Virus record (IMG/VR): IMGVR_UViG_3300034284_002648
Location: 1 to 64,000 of that record
Length of the DNA stretch: 64,000 nt
DNA from: a virus
Reading direction: 5' to 3' (one strand)
The translations under genes and the position numbers were made by a program. A model generated the notes under the pieces. It was not told the origin of the DNA. It searched no databases and saw only the letters and a program-made list of their open reading frames with translations. This document shows positions 32,340 to 42,808 of the stretch, in pieces (within the stretch, counting starts at the first letter, position 1; each line of letters begins with the position of its first letter).

Positions 32340-33203
32340 ATGGCTAATTTTAAAGTTAATTTCATTACTAATAGCAAAGTAATCAATTTTACCAATTGCT
32401 GTTGTCCAAATCTTATAAATGTTGTTTGTAGAGACTTAGAATTGGGACAAAAGTATTATGTATCGTTTGATGATACCCCAACATATAGAGCCCAAGTTTT
32501 TCCTGCAAAATACTCGTTTATAGCACAAGCACAGGTTGTAGGATTTAAAATTATCAATGGTGGACTCAACTATACTTCTACTCCAACCATAACTATAACG
32601 GGCGGAGGAGCGTCTACAAATGCTAGGGCTACAGTTACTCTCACAGAAAAAACTTTCGCCAATAATGTTAAAACAAAAACTATTACTGCTATAAATCTGA
32701 TAGATCCAGGTAGCGGCTATACCAGTATGCCAACTGTTACTATTACAGGAGGTGGTGGTAAGGATGCGGTTATTAAACCTATTTTAGGTAATGTAGTAAA
32801 AAATTTAACCTTTTTTGTAGCGTTTGGATGTAATGAAAAAAGTATGCCAATTCCTACTCCGTATCCAAGCAATACTCCTACACTTACTCCTACTCCAACA
32901 CTCACTCAAACTCCAACACTTACACCTACTCCAACATCAATATCTTTGGAGATATTACCATCTAATATTACTACATATACATCTCCTTTAGGTCAAACTA
33001 TTACGCTAGAAGATTACTTTACTGATAGGACTACTTATCCTGTTAGGGTATATTATGGTGTTACAGGTCAAAGTGTTGTGGTACCTCCAGATTATGATTA
33101 TGCTGTTTTCATTAAGGGTGACGGAACTGTTACAGATAGTGCTGTTGTTCCTGGAACTAATATTTCTTTTAAGAGTCAAATTTTATTAGGAAAAGGTATT
33201 TAA
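32340..33203 (+). CDS. Ig-like virion protein with GYTSxPTVTITGG insertion
   Basis: A 287-residue protein. An Ig-like start (FTNCCCPNLINVV, GQKYYVSFDD) is followed at about 70-155 by two copies of a motif known from phage structural proteins (LNYTSTPTITITGGG and GSGYTSMPTVTITGGGG). Then comes what looks like the end of the same Ig-like domain (VKNLTFFVAFGCN). A short Thr/Pro linker (about 170-200) and a C-terminal domain of about 85 residues (VVPPDYDYAVFIKGDGTV) complete it. The Ig-like fold therefore seems interrupted. SD AAGGAA. It is the last gene before the baseplate-like block and may join the fibre and hub systems. Confidence 0.55.
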   Translation: MANFKVNFITNSKVINFTNCCCPNLINVVCRDLELGQKYYVSFDDTPTYRAQVFPAKYSFIAQAQVVGFKIINGGLNYTSTPTITITGGGASTNARATVTLTEKTFANNVKTKTITAINLIDPGSGYTSMPTVTITGGGGKDAVIKPILGNVVKNLTFFVAFGCNEKSMPIPTPYPSNTPTLTPTPTLTQTPTLTPTPTSISLEILPSNITTYTSPLGQTITLEDYFTDRTTYPVRVYYGVTGQSVVVPPDYDYAVFIKGDGTVTDSAVVPGTNISFKSQILLGKGI

Positions 33204-33239
33204 AATAAGACTATAAACAAATTAAGATAGAGGAAACAG

Positions 33240-35075
33240 ATGCCAGGACCGATTGTAAACCCAAGAACAGGTCAAAATTCAGCGTGTATAGACGTTAGAT
33301 TCGCACATAGCGGATTAAATGCAGACCTCAAGCTAGGTGCTGCTCCACTAGTCTCTATCAATAGGGATTTTTTGCAAGATGGTGCTGGAACTATAATCGG
33401 CGTTAATACAAAAATTAATTTATCAGGACAAATTAGACCTAGTGGTACTCAACTTGGTTTTACAGAACTTCTTAAGAGAGAAAAAAGATTAAGAGATCTA
33501 TTCTCTTATGGTGCTGGTGATTTTGAAATCATCAAAGAGGGTAGTGTTATATTTAGCGGAATAAACGCTAAAGTTTTATCATATTCTACAGAAAAGTCTG
33601 ATAATAACTGGGTCATGAGTATGGGATATTCTGTAGACCTTGAATTTTATGAATCTGTACGCGCTCCCGGAGAAGGAAATCCAGAATATAGAGTTACAAG
33701 TATTAGTGAAGGATGGTCGATAGAACCGCTAGAAGACTATATTTATACTATTATACAAACCCCAGCATCTGATCCAGACCCAGATTCAAATGGGGGCCAG
33801 TCTCAAATAGAAGGAGTTCCACAATTTAGAGTCACCAGAAAACTATCTGCTGTTGGTGTGCCTAAAAATGGTTTTTATTCGCATTTTGACAAAAATAGAA
33901 ATAACGATTCTGAATATAATTTTAGAAATACCACACAGAAACCTAGTGATGATGCATATCTTCAAGCAAAAAAATGGGTAGACGATAGATTAAAACTTCC
34001 TTTTAATAAAACCGATAATACAGATGGGAGATATACTGTATTATTAAGCAATTCAGATGCTTCTTCTGGTAGTATGTTTAGTACTTTTAGCGATTTATAT
34101 TTATATAATCATACCAGAAATATTAATTATAGTATTACGGACGGTTCTTATGAGGTTAGTGATAGTTGGTTAGCCTTAAACAAGGCAGCTAAATTTACAG
34201 AAGATTTTACCATAGAAACATCAACAGATAATAAAAATATTAGAACAGTTAAAGTACAAGGAACTATTAATGGTTTACAAATTACTCAAGGTAATTTATA
34301 TATGGAGAAAGATAGTTTAAAAGTTCCGTATAGTGGGGATGGGAATATATATCTTAGTGGATATAATGTTGGTGGTGAAACCTATAATGATATTATGCCA
34401 GAAAAATATAATAATGCTTTCTCAGGATGGATATACGACGTTAAACCGGCACTATACAAAAGAGCTTGTTTAGCAATTAATAGTAGAGATAGAACACAGC
34501 CTTGGTATCCGTCTACTCCTGGTTTGTTACCTCCTGGAAATCCTGTTTTTAGAACAGAGAATGTTTTAAACTATATTCCAATATCTACATCAGAAAATCA
34601 TGACTTATTCAATGGAACCGTATCATATACTTATGAATATAATAATATCGTTAAAATAATTAGCGGTGTAATTTCCGAATCATACAGAATAAATACCACC
34701 GGTCCAACAGACAGTGTTGCTGAACTTTTTGTTCTCAACCGTCCACTTGGGCCAGTATTACAATCTTTAGGCACAAAAACAAGCACAACTAAGAAGATAG
34801 AAGTGGAATTGGTTTTGGTTCCACCAACTAGTATAGCTGGTTTTTCTTTAGATGATCCTAGTTGCCCAGTTGGCATAGGAACTTATGTATTTAATAAATG
34901 TGAAGAATTTATAGATGCACAACAACCTACAGAAGAATCAGGAAATGGTATGATAGTTTCTGTTAAAAGTGATACATATAGCTGGAGTCCAACAGACGGA
35001 AGATATACCAGAAACAAAGAATGGCTGTATCAGCCCTGTTATAAAGATGGACATCCTTATCAGTTTATGAGGTAA
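33240..35075 (+). CDS. Baseplate/tail structural protein, paralogue 1
   Basis: A 611-residue protein closely related over its whole length to the next gene. Shared landmarks are an N-terminal Gly-Leu-Asn/His-x-Asp-Leu motif (SGLNADLKLG), INRDFLQDGAG, WSIEPL, a FRVTRKLSAVG segment, an AKKWVDDRL helix, NHTRNINYSITDGSYEV, TVKVQGTINGL, LGPVLQSLGTKT and the C-terminal VKSDTYSWSPTDGRYTRNKE. The size, mixed alpha/beta character and position beside two very large tail-like genes suggest a baseplate or tail-hub component. No family name is recognised. SD AGAGGAAA. Tandem duplication is evident. Confidence 0.55.
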   Translation: MPGPIVNPRTGQNSACIDVRFAHSGLNADLKLGAAPLVSINRDFLQDGAGTIIGVNTKINLSGQIRPSGTQLGFTELLKREKRLRDLFSYGAGDFEIIKEGSVIFSGINAKVLSYSTEKSDNNWVMSMGYSVDLEFYESVRAPGEGNPEYRVTSISEGWSIEPLEDYIYTIIQTPASDPDPDSNGGQSQIEGVPQFRVTRKLSAVGVPKNGFYSHFDKNRNNDSEYNFRNTTQKPSDDAYLQAKKWVDDRLKLPFNKTDNTDGRYTVLLSNSDASSGSMFSTFSDLYLYNHTRNINYSITDGSYEVSDSWLALNKAAKFTEDFTIETSTDNKNIRTVKVQGTINGLQITQGNLYMEKDSLKVPYSGDGNIYLSGYNVGGETYNDIMPEKYNNAFSGWIYDVKPALYKRACLAINSRDRTQPWYPSTPGLLPPGNPVFRTENVLNYIPISTSENHDLFNGTVSYTYEYNNIVKIISGVISESYRINTTGPTDSVAELFVLNRPLGPVLQSLGTKTSTTKKIEVELVLVPPTSIAGFSLDDPSCPVGIGTYVFNKCEEFIDAQQPTEESGNGMIVSVKSDTYSWSPTDGRYTRNKEWLYQPCYKDGHPYQFMR

Positions 35076-35078
35076 AAT

Positions 35079-37034
35079 ATGCCTGGCCCATTAATATCTA
35101 ATATAAATAATACTAATAATAATGTTACTATATTATCTCATCCTAGTGATAACACTGGATCTCCAAGAGATGAAAAAATAGATGTATTTTTTTGTGGCAG
35201 TGGTTTCCATAAAGATTTGGAACTTGGCCCAACACCGTTAATGACTATAACAAGAGAATTTATTAAAGACGGCGCCGGTTCTTATATTGGTATTAATAAT
35301 AAGATTAATTTAACTGGAAAAATATACAACAGTGGAACTCCTGGAATAATTGATATTCTGGATGTGAAAGAAAAAAATCTTAAAGATCTCATAAGAAAAG
35401 GGGTAGGAGATTTAGAAATTAGAGGGAATAATGGAGGTAATAATCTTTTAGGAGATAAGGCTGGGAAAAATGCTAAAGTTGTAAGCTATTCTATAGATAA
35501 AACCCCAGATCAATGGGTTTATAGTGCAGACTACTCTATCGATTTTGCTTACTACGAATCTATCGCTAAATCCAACTATAGGGTTAGTAGCGTAACAGAA
35601 TCATGGTCTTTGGAACCTTTAGGAGAATTGGTATATTTGGCATTAAATAAACCAGTAGCAAAAAGATCAGAAACAGAACCATCATCTGCAACATCAATGA
35701 ATAATGTGATGGTTACTGGCTTACCACAGTTTAGATTAACTAGAAAGTTGGCTGCTGTTGGAGTCAGAGGAGAAAAATTTATCTCCCATGATAAAAGTTC
35801 TAGACATGAATTTAATACTCAATCTTCTGCTGACGAAGACAGAGGAGAAAATGATGCTTATTTGCAAGCTAAAAAGTGGATAGAAGATAGACTAGATCTA
35901 CCATTTAATACATCCTATAATAGTAAAGGAGATTATACAACCAAAGTATCCTCTGCTTATAACATAAGTAGTTTTACTAACTTATTTGTTTGTAATCATA
36001 CTAGAAATATTAGTTTTAGTATTACTGACGGATCTTACGAAGTAAATGATACTTGGCTAGCATTACCTAGTGGGGTTAGACACACAGAAGAATTTACTAT
36101 AGAAAGCTCAACAGATGAAAAATTTATCAAAACAGTAAAAGTACAAGGAATGATTAAAGGACTACATGTTCCTGTTAGTAATGTTGTAACACAAAATACT
36201 AATATTCCTCAATTAGATGATGCAAAAATAGATCTTGCCAAATATAAACAGAGTGGTTCATCTGGTAGTGTTGGGGGTAAAGCTTTTAAATCAGAAAAAT
36301 ATAACAATGCACTAGATGCTTGGATAGATGATATTAAGCCTAGTTTATATACTAGGGCTTGTTTGGCGCTTAGAAGTCCTGATAGAACACAAGATTATTT
36401 TCCACCAGGATACAATGGAGGAACTGCACCACCAGGAAATCCAGCGTTCAGAAAAGAGAACCTATTAAATATTATACCAATTTCATCTTCAGAATCTCAT
36501 GACACTCTTAAAGGAGCAATAGGATATACTTATGAATATAATAATGCTACTAAAATTTTTAGTGGTGTGATAGCAGAAAGTGTTAGTATAGATACTACTG
36601 GTCCAGCTAATCAAATGGCCGAAATCTTTGTTCTAGGTAGGCCGCTTGGTCCTGTTATTCAAGATTTAGGCACCAAAACATCATGTACAAAAAGTGTCAA
36701 TATAGAATTAATTATACCTCCTCCAACAACAGCAGCAGCCTTTAATATGAAAAATAATAGCTGTCCAGTATGGACAGGTGGATATATATTTCAGACTTGT
36801 GAAGCTATTATAGAGGGGCAGAAACCATATGGTCAAAGATTGGGTACTGGTACAAACTTGCCAGATTCTCAAACAAAAGGCGTTTATACTAATACTTTAG
36901 GCCCTTTTAATGGAGATGTTTTTGTTAAATCTGATACATATTCTTGGAATCCTTCAGAAGGACGCTATACAAGAAATGTTGAATGGATTTATCAACCAAG
37001 GGCAGGACAGTTTAACTTTTTAAGATTAGGATAA
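35079..37034 (+). CDS. Baseplate/tail structural protein, paralogue 2
   Basis: A 651-residue paralogue of the preceding protein, starting three bases after its stop, with SD GAGG at the end of that gene. It is colinear with it: SGFHKDLELGPTPL, ITREFIKDGAGSYIG, WSLEPL, FRLTRKLAAVG, NHTRNISFSITDGSYEV, TVKVQGMIKGL, LGPVIQDLGTKT and VKSDTYSWNPSEGRYTRN. It differs by extra loops, one near residues 195-210 and one of about 25 residues before the end. Retention of two full-length copies suggests a hetero-oligomeric ring or layered assembly. That is inference. Confidence 0.55.
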   Translation: MPGPLISNINNTNNNVTILSHPSDNTGSPRDEKIDVFFCGSGFHKDLELGPTPLMTITREFIKDGAGSYIGINNKINLTGKIYNSGTPGIIDILDVKEKNLKDLIRKGVGDLEIRGNNGGNNLLGDKAGKNAKVVSYSIDKTPDQWVYSADYSIDFAYYESIAKSNYRVSSVTESWSLEPLGELVYLALNKPVAKRSETEPSSATSMNNVMVTGLPQFRLTRKLAAVGVRGEKFISHDKSSRHEFNTQSSADEDRGENDAYLQAKKWIEDRLDLPFNTSYNSKGDYTTKVSSAYNISSFTNLFVCNHTRNISFSITDGSYEVNDTWLALPSGVRHTEEFTIESSTDEKFIKTVKVQGMIKGLHVPVSNVVTQNTNIPQLDDAKIDLAKYKQSGSSGSVGGKAFKSEKYNNALDAWIDDIKPSLYTRACLALRSPDRTQDYFPPGYNGGTAPPGNPAFRKENLLNIIPISSSESHDTLKGAIGYTYEYNNATKIFSGVIAESVSIDTTGPANQMAEIFVLGRPLGPVIQDLGTKTSCTKSVNIELIIPPPTTAAAFNMKNNSCPVWTGGYIFQTCEAIIEGQKPYGQRLGTGTNLPDSQTKGVYTNTLGPFNGDVFVKSDTYSWNPSEGRYTRNVEWIYQPRAGQFNFLRLG

Positions 37035-37047
37035 TAGGAGATAGATA

Positions 37048-40000
37048 ATGTCGTTAGCAAGAACTAATACTAGACCAGATACTAATAGTTTTGTAAAGAA
37101 AACTATACCACAAACTTTGTTTTTGGGGGCTAGTGTTTCTAACTTTACAACAAACCTTGGATGGGGAGCACAAGCGTCTTCTCTATCTATTAATATGGTC
37201 AACGACACATCTGGATGTGCTCCACTTACCCAAATATCTATGACAGGACAAGCTGGTTCTAATTTTAATGATGAAAATCATTATTATGATACTGAAGATG
37301 GAGATAGTTTATATGTTGGAAGAGACCCTAGTACTGGACGAGGTATTCTATACGGGAAAATTCATCATAGATGGAGTACAGATAAGAAACAATTTGTTTC
37401 TATATATCATAGAGATAAAGATCCAGGATTTTTAGGACTTAAAAATACTTGGGGAGGAGAAAACCCAGGATATGATATTACTGGAACCCCTGTATACTTT
37501 AGGTCTGGTGATTTTGAATACTGTGGCTTGGTTAAAAATTGGGATCATACTGTGGGAACTGGTGGAGGTACAACATCGGTTACCATAGAAAGTCCAGCAT
37601 CTTTACTGGCAAATTCATATGTTATTGTTGGAGAATATGCTGGATCAATTTTTTCTAGATCAACATCTACAGCCAGTATAGGCGCACCAAGAAATTATGT
37701 TGGTTCTGCTGTTGATTATACTCCAGATGTTGGTAAAGGAACAATTCATAATTTATTTAATGCTTTTGGATTTTTAGAATCTTTTTCTTTTGGATATTCT
37801 GATTCTAATGATCAAGGTATGCCCATATCGTATATTATTAATGCCTTACAGGTCTTAACAAGCGAAAAAGATAAGGCAAGCAAGGGGGCCTATAGTCCTT
37901 TTGGTAGAATTATAGGTAGAGCAGCTATGACTAGCGATCAAGCATTTTGCGGCTCTAGTTTTTATACCGGACATGGATTATTTCCTAGTGTAGCTGGATC
38001 TAATGGCGAATATTATCATGAATATATATTGGATTTATCAGAATTGCCCCGTCCAAACAATATGTTAAGGATGGCCGGTCCTGTAATAAGTATTTTAGAT
38101 TTGGTATCAGAAGTTTGCGAAATAACATCACGAGACTTTTTCGTTGAGTTGATGCCCGCTGCTGATGAAAATGGTAATGTGTTACCAACCATAAAGATTA
38201 GAACAGTAAATAGATATTCTCAGCCAATTCCAAATCAAGTTAGAAATGTAGTAAATAGTATATCGAATACTTATGCTCTTAGCAATGTAACCTATGGTCA
38301 AGAATCTGGAGAAGCATTAAATAGAACGATGCTTATAGGTGGACCACAACAAAGATTATATCAAGCAAAAAATTATAGATTGGCATATACCCAATGCAAT
38401 TATGTACTAGACCCATCAGCTAATAAGGTTGTTAATTTTTACTCCTACAATCAATCAAAATATAGGACACCTAGTTTTGCTTCTACAAGATTAGCACTTA
38501 ATAGCAACGCTGTTGCTAGCGACTACTCATGGTTGATAGCAGACGATGAACTTGTCAAAGAAAATGTTGATAATTTAAGAACAACATCAACATCTACTGA
38601 ATTTTTAGACACAACTAATGGTCCTGGTGTTGGAGGATTAATAGGCGGAGGCGGTAATAAAGTTGGTAATTATAGAGAAGATAAATCATACAACCCTATT
38701 CCTGCTGGAACATTTGCCCCTACTCTTGGAGGTTCTCCAGCCACAAACTTTCAAGCAAGATGGATTCCACTGTTTGAAGATATTATAGCTCCATTTTATG
38801 GATTTGAATTTGAAGATCAATCTGCCGATACTAGTGGATTACCAGAAGAAAGTTTAAAGCGACCACGCAAAGTATTTTTAGATAGTTTTACAGGTCAACA
38901 AGTTGTGGTTTTTGATATAGGTGAATTACCTCCGTTGAGATATGGTATTAGTACATTGTACTCTGGAACGAAATTTGTTGTTACAGAAACCGAAATGAGA
39001 GCCGCACTCGCCGGTTTTGACAACTTGATACTGTACTATGCTTCAAAAACATACAAACCAGATCTAATCTTAATGTTACAGAAAACATATATAGACAATA
39101 GACTATCTGTAGTATCATCTAATGAAGGACCTATGGCTATGGGTGCCTGGGGTATGGTCGAAGATGAAAATGCAGCAGATACAGAAGGATACCCAACAAA
39201 TGTATTTGCCGACCAAGATGAAGAGGTAAACGTTACCAACTTATTACTGAGCAAATCTTTTACAGAAGACTTAATGAGTATACATGCTTTTATATCGGAT
39301 ATTGCTTCTAAGTACTATGGCAAATCGTATACTGTTAAACTTCCAGGAATAAGAGGATATAGAGACTGGAGTAGTGGAGGTAATCAACAAGTTGGAGAAG
39401 ATTCTCAAGGAAGACCTATTTATGTTTGGGCCGGATCTCCAAAAGTATACTATGATTATCAGGTAGCATCTGATGGAGCATGGGAAGAGCCAGGTAACTA
39501 TATCGACGATAATATAATTGTTGGATCTGTAGACTCTTATCATTTAATGGATGAAACAGGTAAAATATTACCCGTATTAGGATATAATGCTTCTGATAAT
39601 TTTGATCATACAGCTTACAAGATGTGTGCCGATAGTACATTGACCCAAGCCGCCTATCGTTCAAGAAAAGAGAGTCCTGTTTTTGGAATAGAATTATATA
39701 GTATGCAGGCTGTTGAGTTTCAGGATTGCGACACGGCCAAATTTTATTATCCGTCTGTAGACCTAAGTGGTGTTTCACAAGACGTATTATTAGTAGATAA
39801 TAAAGATACAATAAAAAATCCTTATGGTATAGGTAGTAATATTGCTCCAGGATATGGCAGAAAGGCTTATGTAAAATCAGCTGTAAGAAATGATTTATAT
39901 TTTAAAGACGCTAGTACATTCTTTGACCCTAAAGTAATAATAGACTCTCCCGGCATCTTTTTAAATAGTAGTAGTCTGGAATATACTCAAGATCCTAATA

Positions 40001-42804
40001 GAACTGTGGTATCTAATGCAGCACTAGAAGATCTTCTTATCTATATGTATAGCACACCAGCTAATTTACAAATACTGGATGTTATTAGAGTATGGTCATC
40101 CAGATTAAGTCATATGTATAATGGATATCTACTAAGAACAAAACACAAAAAATCCGAATCTGCTCAAATGGTAGAATTAGCACCTAAAGCTGCCCAACCA
40201 TTTTTTGCTGCTGTTCCTATTAAAAGCAATAAATTTGTTTACGGTCCATGGACAGATTATCCGCATCAATATAAAAACATTATATTTCCTGGCGCAACCA
40301 ATCAGGATAATATGGTAAGAAATTTATTAAACGGTATTCGTGTAGAGGTGGATCCAGAAATGGTTCCTTGGAATTATGGCGGGTCATCACTGCTAGATAA
40401 AGCAGCTATGTTAAAGATCTATCAGGGTCAAACATATCAAAATGTTATAGAGTCTGGATCATTTGAAATTCCCGGATTGCCAGTATTTGGTTTGGGTGGC
40501 AGATTTTCAGCCCCATATGCTACTAAAAATTATAGTAATCAATATTTTATATTACAAACAGATTATTATGAGTATACAGATGCTGATGGTAATACTACAC
40601 AATATAATTTTAATTATTTACAAGATCAAAATTTTAATGATACAAATCCAGTTTTGAGTAACCTTCAAATCAATGTATCAGAAAGTAAAATTTCAACATC
40701 TTATTCTTTGAAAGTGTATTCAAAACCACTCAGTAGATTTAATAAAGAAGCTGCGGATAGACTAAAGAAAATAGCCAAACAAAATCTAGCATTATCACAA
40801 AGAAACTCTACAGCTACTAAAAAATTAATTGGTGAACAAATTAAAGCTTTACAAAGTTCAATAGGTAAAAGAGAGAGTGGTGCTTCTGGATGGTCTAGTG
40901 AGGGGGCTTCTAAGAAATTAATGGGATGGAGCCCAGTAAGATTGATTATTGGCAGTGCAGAATATCATTCTTCTCCACCTACAAAAATAGCCGCTCGAAC
41001 CACTAGAACAAATATTAGAAACTCTCAGAATAGTGCTACTCCAGGAACAGGAACCACAGGACAAGCAAATAATACTAACGTAACAACAAAAACATATGAG
41101 GGTTCCAGAGGTGACTGGGATATTAATGCTTCATTCAATGGTAATAATAGTAATGTTCCTTGGGATCAAGCTAACGGCCCAATAAATACCATGCTTAAGG
41201 ATCTGAGACATTATGCCACTATCAATATACATCAATTAAAAGAAAGAGGCTTGGACGAAAAAGATAACTATGGAGATAAAGCCATAATGAGCTTAGACGG
41301 CCTATTATCTCCTGTATCATTTTACCCAACGAGATACAATTCTTGTTATAGTATAGCAAAATGGCCAAGATCAAAATGTCCAGTATGTTGTGGTAGTAAA
41401 ACTATGACCGAGAATATTAAAAACTATAGTAGTAATACTGAAGTATCTGTTACTAAGGTTTGTGAGTATTGTTATGATGATGCAAATACAAAAGCAAAAA
41501 ATACTCTACCCAAGAAAAGAAACAGTAATTTAGCACTTCCTCCTTATGTTACCGTAAGAAATACTTCTGATACCAATATACTTGGTATAAATGCAGACCA
41601 ATATAATCTAAACAAGGTTAGTGATGCAACTATTAATGTATTTAGTTTACAGCCGGTTTTACAAAGCACTGGCGATTTTGCCAACCCGAATGCTCAAGCT
41701 ACTGACAAAAAAAGACACTCTATTAGTGCTGTTGGTCGAGGTGGTGTTCATCATGGAGAAACCATAGGTGGAGTAACAGATCTAATTATCAAAAATAATA
41801 TAGAGAATAATTATTATGGTGTAAATCCAGATTTTTATGGTGAAACAGACATAAGACTTCAGCAGTATTTACAATCTTGTGGAGATGCTGCTTCTAGCAT
41901 AGCAGGAAACTGCGGATATCTGCAATATCCATTGAATAATAGATTTATAGGACTTAGAGGCCCAATTATGGTTCATGGTTGGGGATATGATACCGATGGG
42001 TATCCAGTACCTAATGCGGCCGAAGAACCTAAATTTGTTAATGATAAGGGTATGTTTAAAAGGCATAAAAAAAAGAAAAGTACTTATGCTGATGGTACAG
42101 ACATTTTGGATGCTGATGGTAATAATGTTTATGAAGATGATTATGATCATCCGGGAGATTATCCAGGAGGATCAATTGCTGCAAATGATTTGGGTAGTGT
42201 GATTAGTAAAAGTCAATATTGGGTTAATAATAAGTGGACTAGACCAGTACGAAGCGATAAGTTTTATTTAAACTGGGGGGAAAGACCTGACCTATGGCCT
42301 GTTGGACCTATTGATTTAAGATGGGACAAGGAGAGAAAGGTTTGGGTGACACCACAACCAAAAATTTATAAGAATGTATATATAACACTAGAAGAAGATT
42401 TAGTTACAGTACAAAATCCAGAAGATACACTCAAGCCTTGTAGGGGATTTATTACAGACTTAGAATATGATACAACGTCTGATACTAGTAGAAAATTGGT
42501 ATTTGTCGTAGATAAATCAGGATATACTGCTCCAAGAGGAGCAAAATTATTATGTATGTATAATGCAGATAGCGGTTTTTATGAGGTATTGAGCAAACCT
42601 ACATTTACAGCTTTTGGAACAATACAAGCTGATGGATCATCAGCAGTATTAGTATTAACATATATGCAGAGCAGAAATAGAAATATAGATGCCAATACTG
42701 TGAGTGTTAATTTTAGTAACCCATTTGGGTTTAGTGTGTCATCGGACCAAAAAGGATTATTTATGTATATGGACAGTTCATGGAACCTTATAGCAACACA
42801 TTAA
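37048..42804 (+). CDS. Very large tail hub-like protein with zinc ribbon
   Basis: A 1918-residue protein. The N-terminal about 480 residues have the general pattern of phage baseplate hub proteins: a GTPVYFRSGDFEYCGLVKNW strand pair, VTIESPASLLANSYVIVG, and later LDLVSEVCEITSRDFFVEL with TIKIRTVNRYSQP and an EALNRTMLIGGPQQ segment. The middle is unassigned. A four-Cys zinc-ribbon pattern lies at C1444-C1447 (CPVCC) and C1472-C1475 (CEYC). An acidic/basic loop (KRHKKKKSTYADG) is near 1670. SD TAGGAGATAGATA. The hub role is a pattern-based guess. The length is far above ordinary hub proteins, implying added decorations. Confidence 0.5.
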   Translation: MSLARTNTRPDTNSFVKKTIPQTLFLGASVSNFTTNLGWGAQASSLSINMVNDTSGCAPLTQISMTGQAGSNFNDENHYYDTEDGDSLYVGRDPSTGRGILYGKIHHRWSTDKKQFVSIYHRDKDPGFLGLKNTWGGENPGYDITGTPVYFRSGDFEYCGLVKNWDHTVGTGGGTTSVTIESPASLLANSYVIVGEYAGSIFSRSTSTASIGAPRNYVGSAVDYTPDVGKGTIHNLFNAFGFLESFSFGYSDSNDQGMPISYIINALQVLTSEKDKASKGAYSPFGRIIGRAAMTSDQAFCGSSFYTGHGLFPSVAGSNGEYYHEYILDLSELPRPNNMLRMAGPVISILDLVSEVCEITSRDFFVELMPAADENGNVLPTIKIRTVNRYSQPIPNQVRNVVNSISNTYALSNVTYGQESGEALNRTMLIGGPQQRLYQAKNYRLAYTQCNYVLDPSANKVVNFYSYNQSKYRTPSFASTRLALNSNAVASDYSWLIADDELVKENVDNLRTTSTSTEFLDTTNGPGVGGLIGGGGNKVGNYREDKSYNPIPAGTFAPTLGGSPATNFQARWIPLFEDIIAPFYGFEFEDQSADTSGLPEESLKRPRKVFLDSFTGQQVVVFDIGELPPLRYGISTLYSGTKFVVTETEMRAALAGFDNLILYYASKTYKPDLILMLQKTYIDNRLSVVSSNEGPMAMGAWGMVEDENAADTEGYPTNVFADQDEEVNVTNLLLSKSFTEDLMSIHAFISDIASKYYGKSYTVKLPGIRGYRDWSSGGNQQVGEDSQGRPIYVWAGSPKVYYDYQVASDGAWEEPGNYIDDNIIVGSVDSYHLMDETGKILPVLGYNASDNFDHTAYKMCADSTLTQAAYRSRKESPVFGIELYSMQAVEFQDCDTAKFYYPSVDLSGVSQDVLLVDNKDTIKNPYGIGSNIAPGYGRKAYVKSAVRNDLYFKDASTFFDPKVIIDSPGIFLNSSSLEYTQDPNRTVVSNAALEDLLIYMYSTPANLQILDVIRVWSSRLSHMYNGYLLRTKHKKSESAQMVELAPKAAQPFFAAVPIKSNKFVYGPWTDYPHQYKNIIFPGATNQDNMVRNLLNGIRVEVDPEMVPWNYGGSSLLDKAAMLKIYQGQTYQNVIESGSFEIPGLPVFGLGGRFSAPYATKNYSNQYFILQTDYYEYTDADGNTTQYNFNYLQDQNFNDTNPVLSNLQINVSESKISTSYSLKVYSKPLSRFNKEAADRLKKIAKQNLALSQRNSTATKKLIGEQIKALQSSIGKRESGASGWSSEGASKKLMGWSPVRLIIGSAEYHSSPPTKIAARTTRTNIRNSQNSATPGTGTTGQANNTNVTTKTYEGSRGDWDINASFNGNNSNVPWDQANGPINTMLKDLRHYATINIHQLKERGLDEKDNYGDKAIMSLDGLLSPVSFYPTRYNSCYSIAKWPRSKCPVCCGSKTMTENIKNYSSNTEVSVTKVCEYCYDDANTKAKNTLPKKRNSNLALPPYVTVRNTSDTNILGINADQYNLNKVSDATINVFSLQPVLQSTGDFANPNAQATDKKRHSISAVGRGGVHHGETIGGVTDLIIKNNIENNYYGVNPDFYGETDIRLQQYLQSCGDAASSIAGNCGYLQYPLNNRFIGLRGPIMVHGWGYDTDGYPVPNAAEEPKFVNDKGMFKRHKKKKSTYADGTDILDADGNNVYEDDYDHPGDYPGGSIAANDLGSVISKSQYWVNNKWTRPVRSDKFYLNWGERPDLWPVGPIDLRWDKERKVWVTPQPKIYKNVYITLEEDLVTVQNPEDTLKPCRGFITDLEYDTTSDTSRKLVFVVDKSGYTAPRGAKLLCMYNADSGFYEVLSKPTFTAFGTIQADGSSAVLVLTYMQSRNRNIDANTVSVNFSNPFGFSVSSDQKGLFMYMDSSWNLIATH

Positions 42805-42808
42805 TAAT

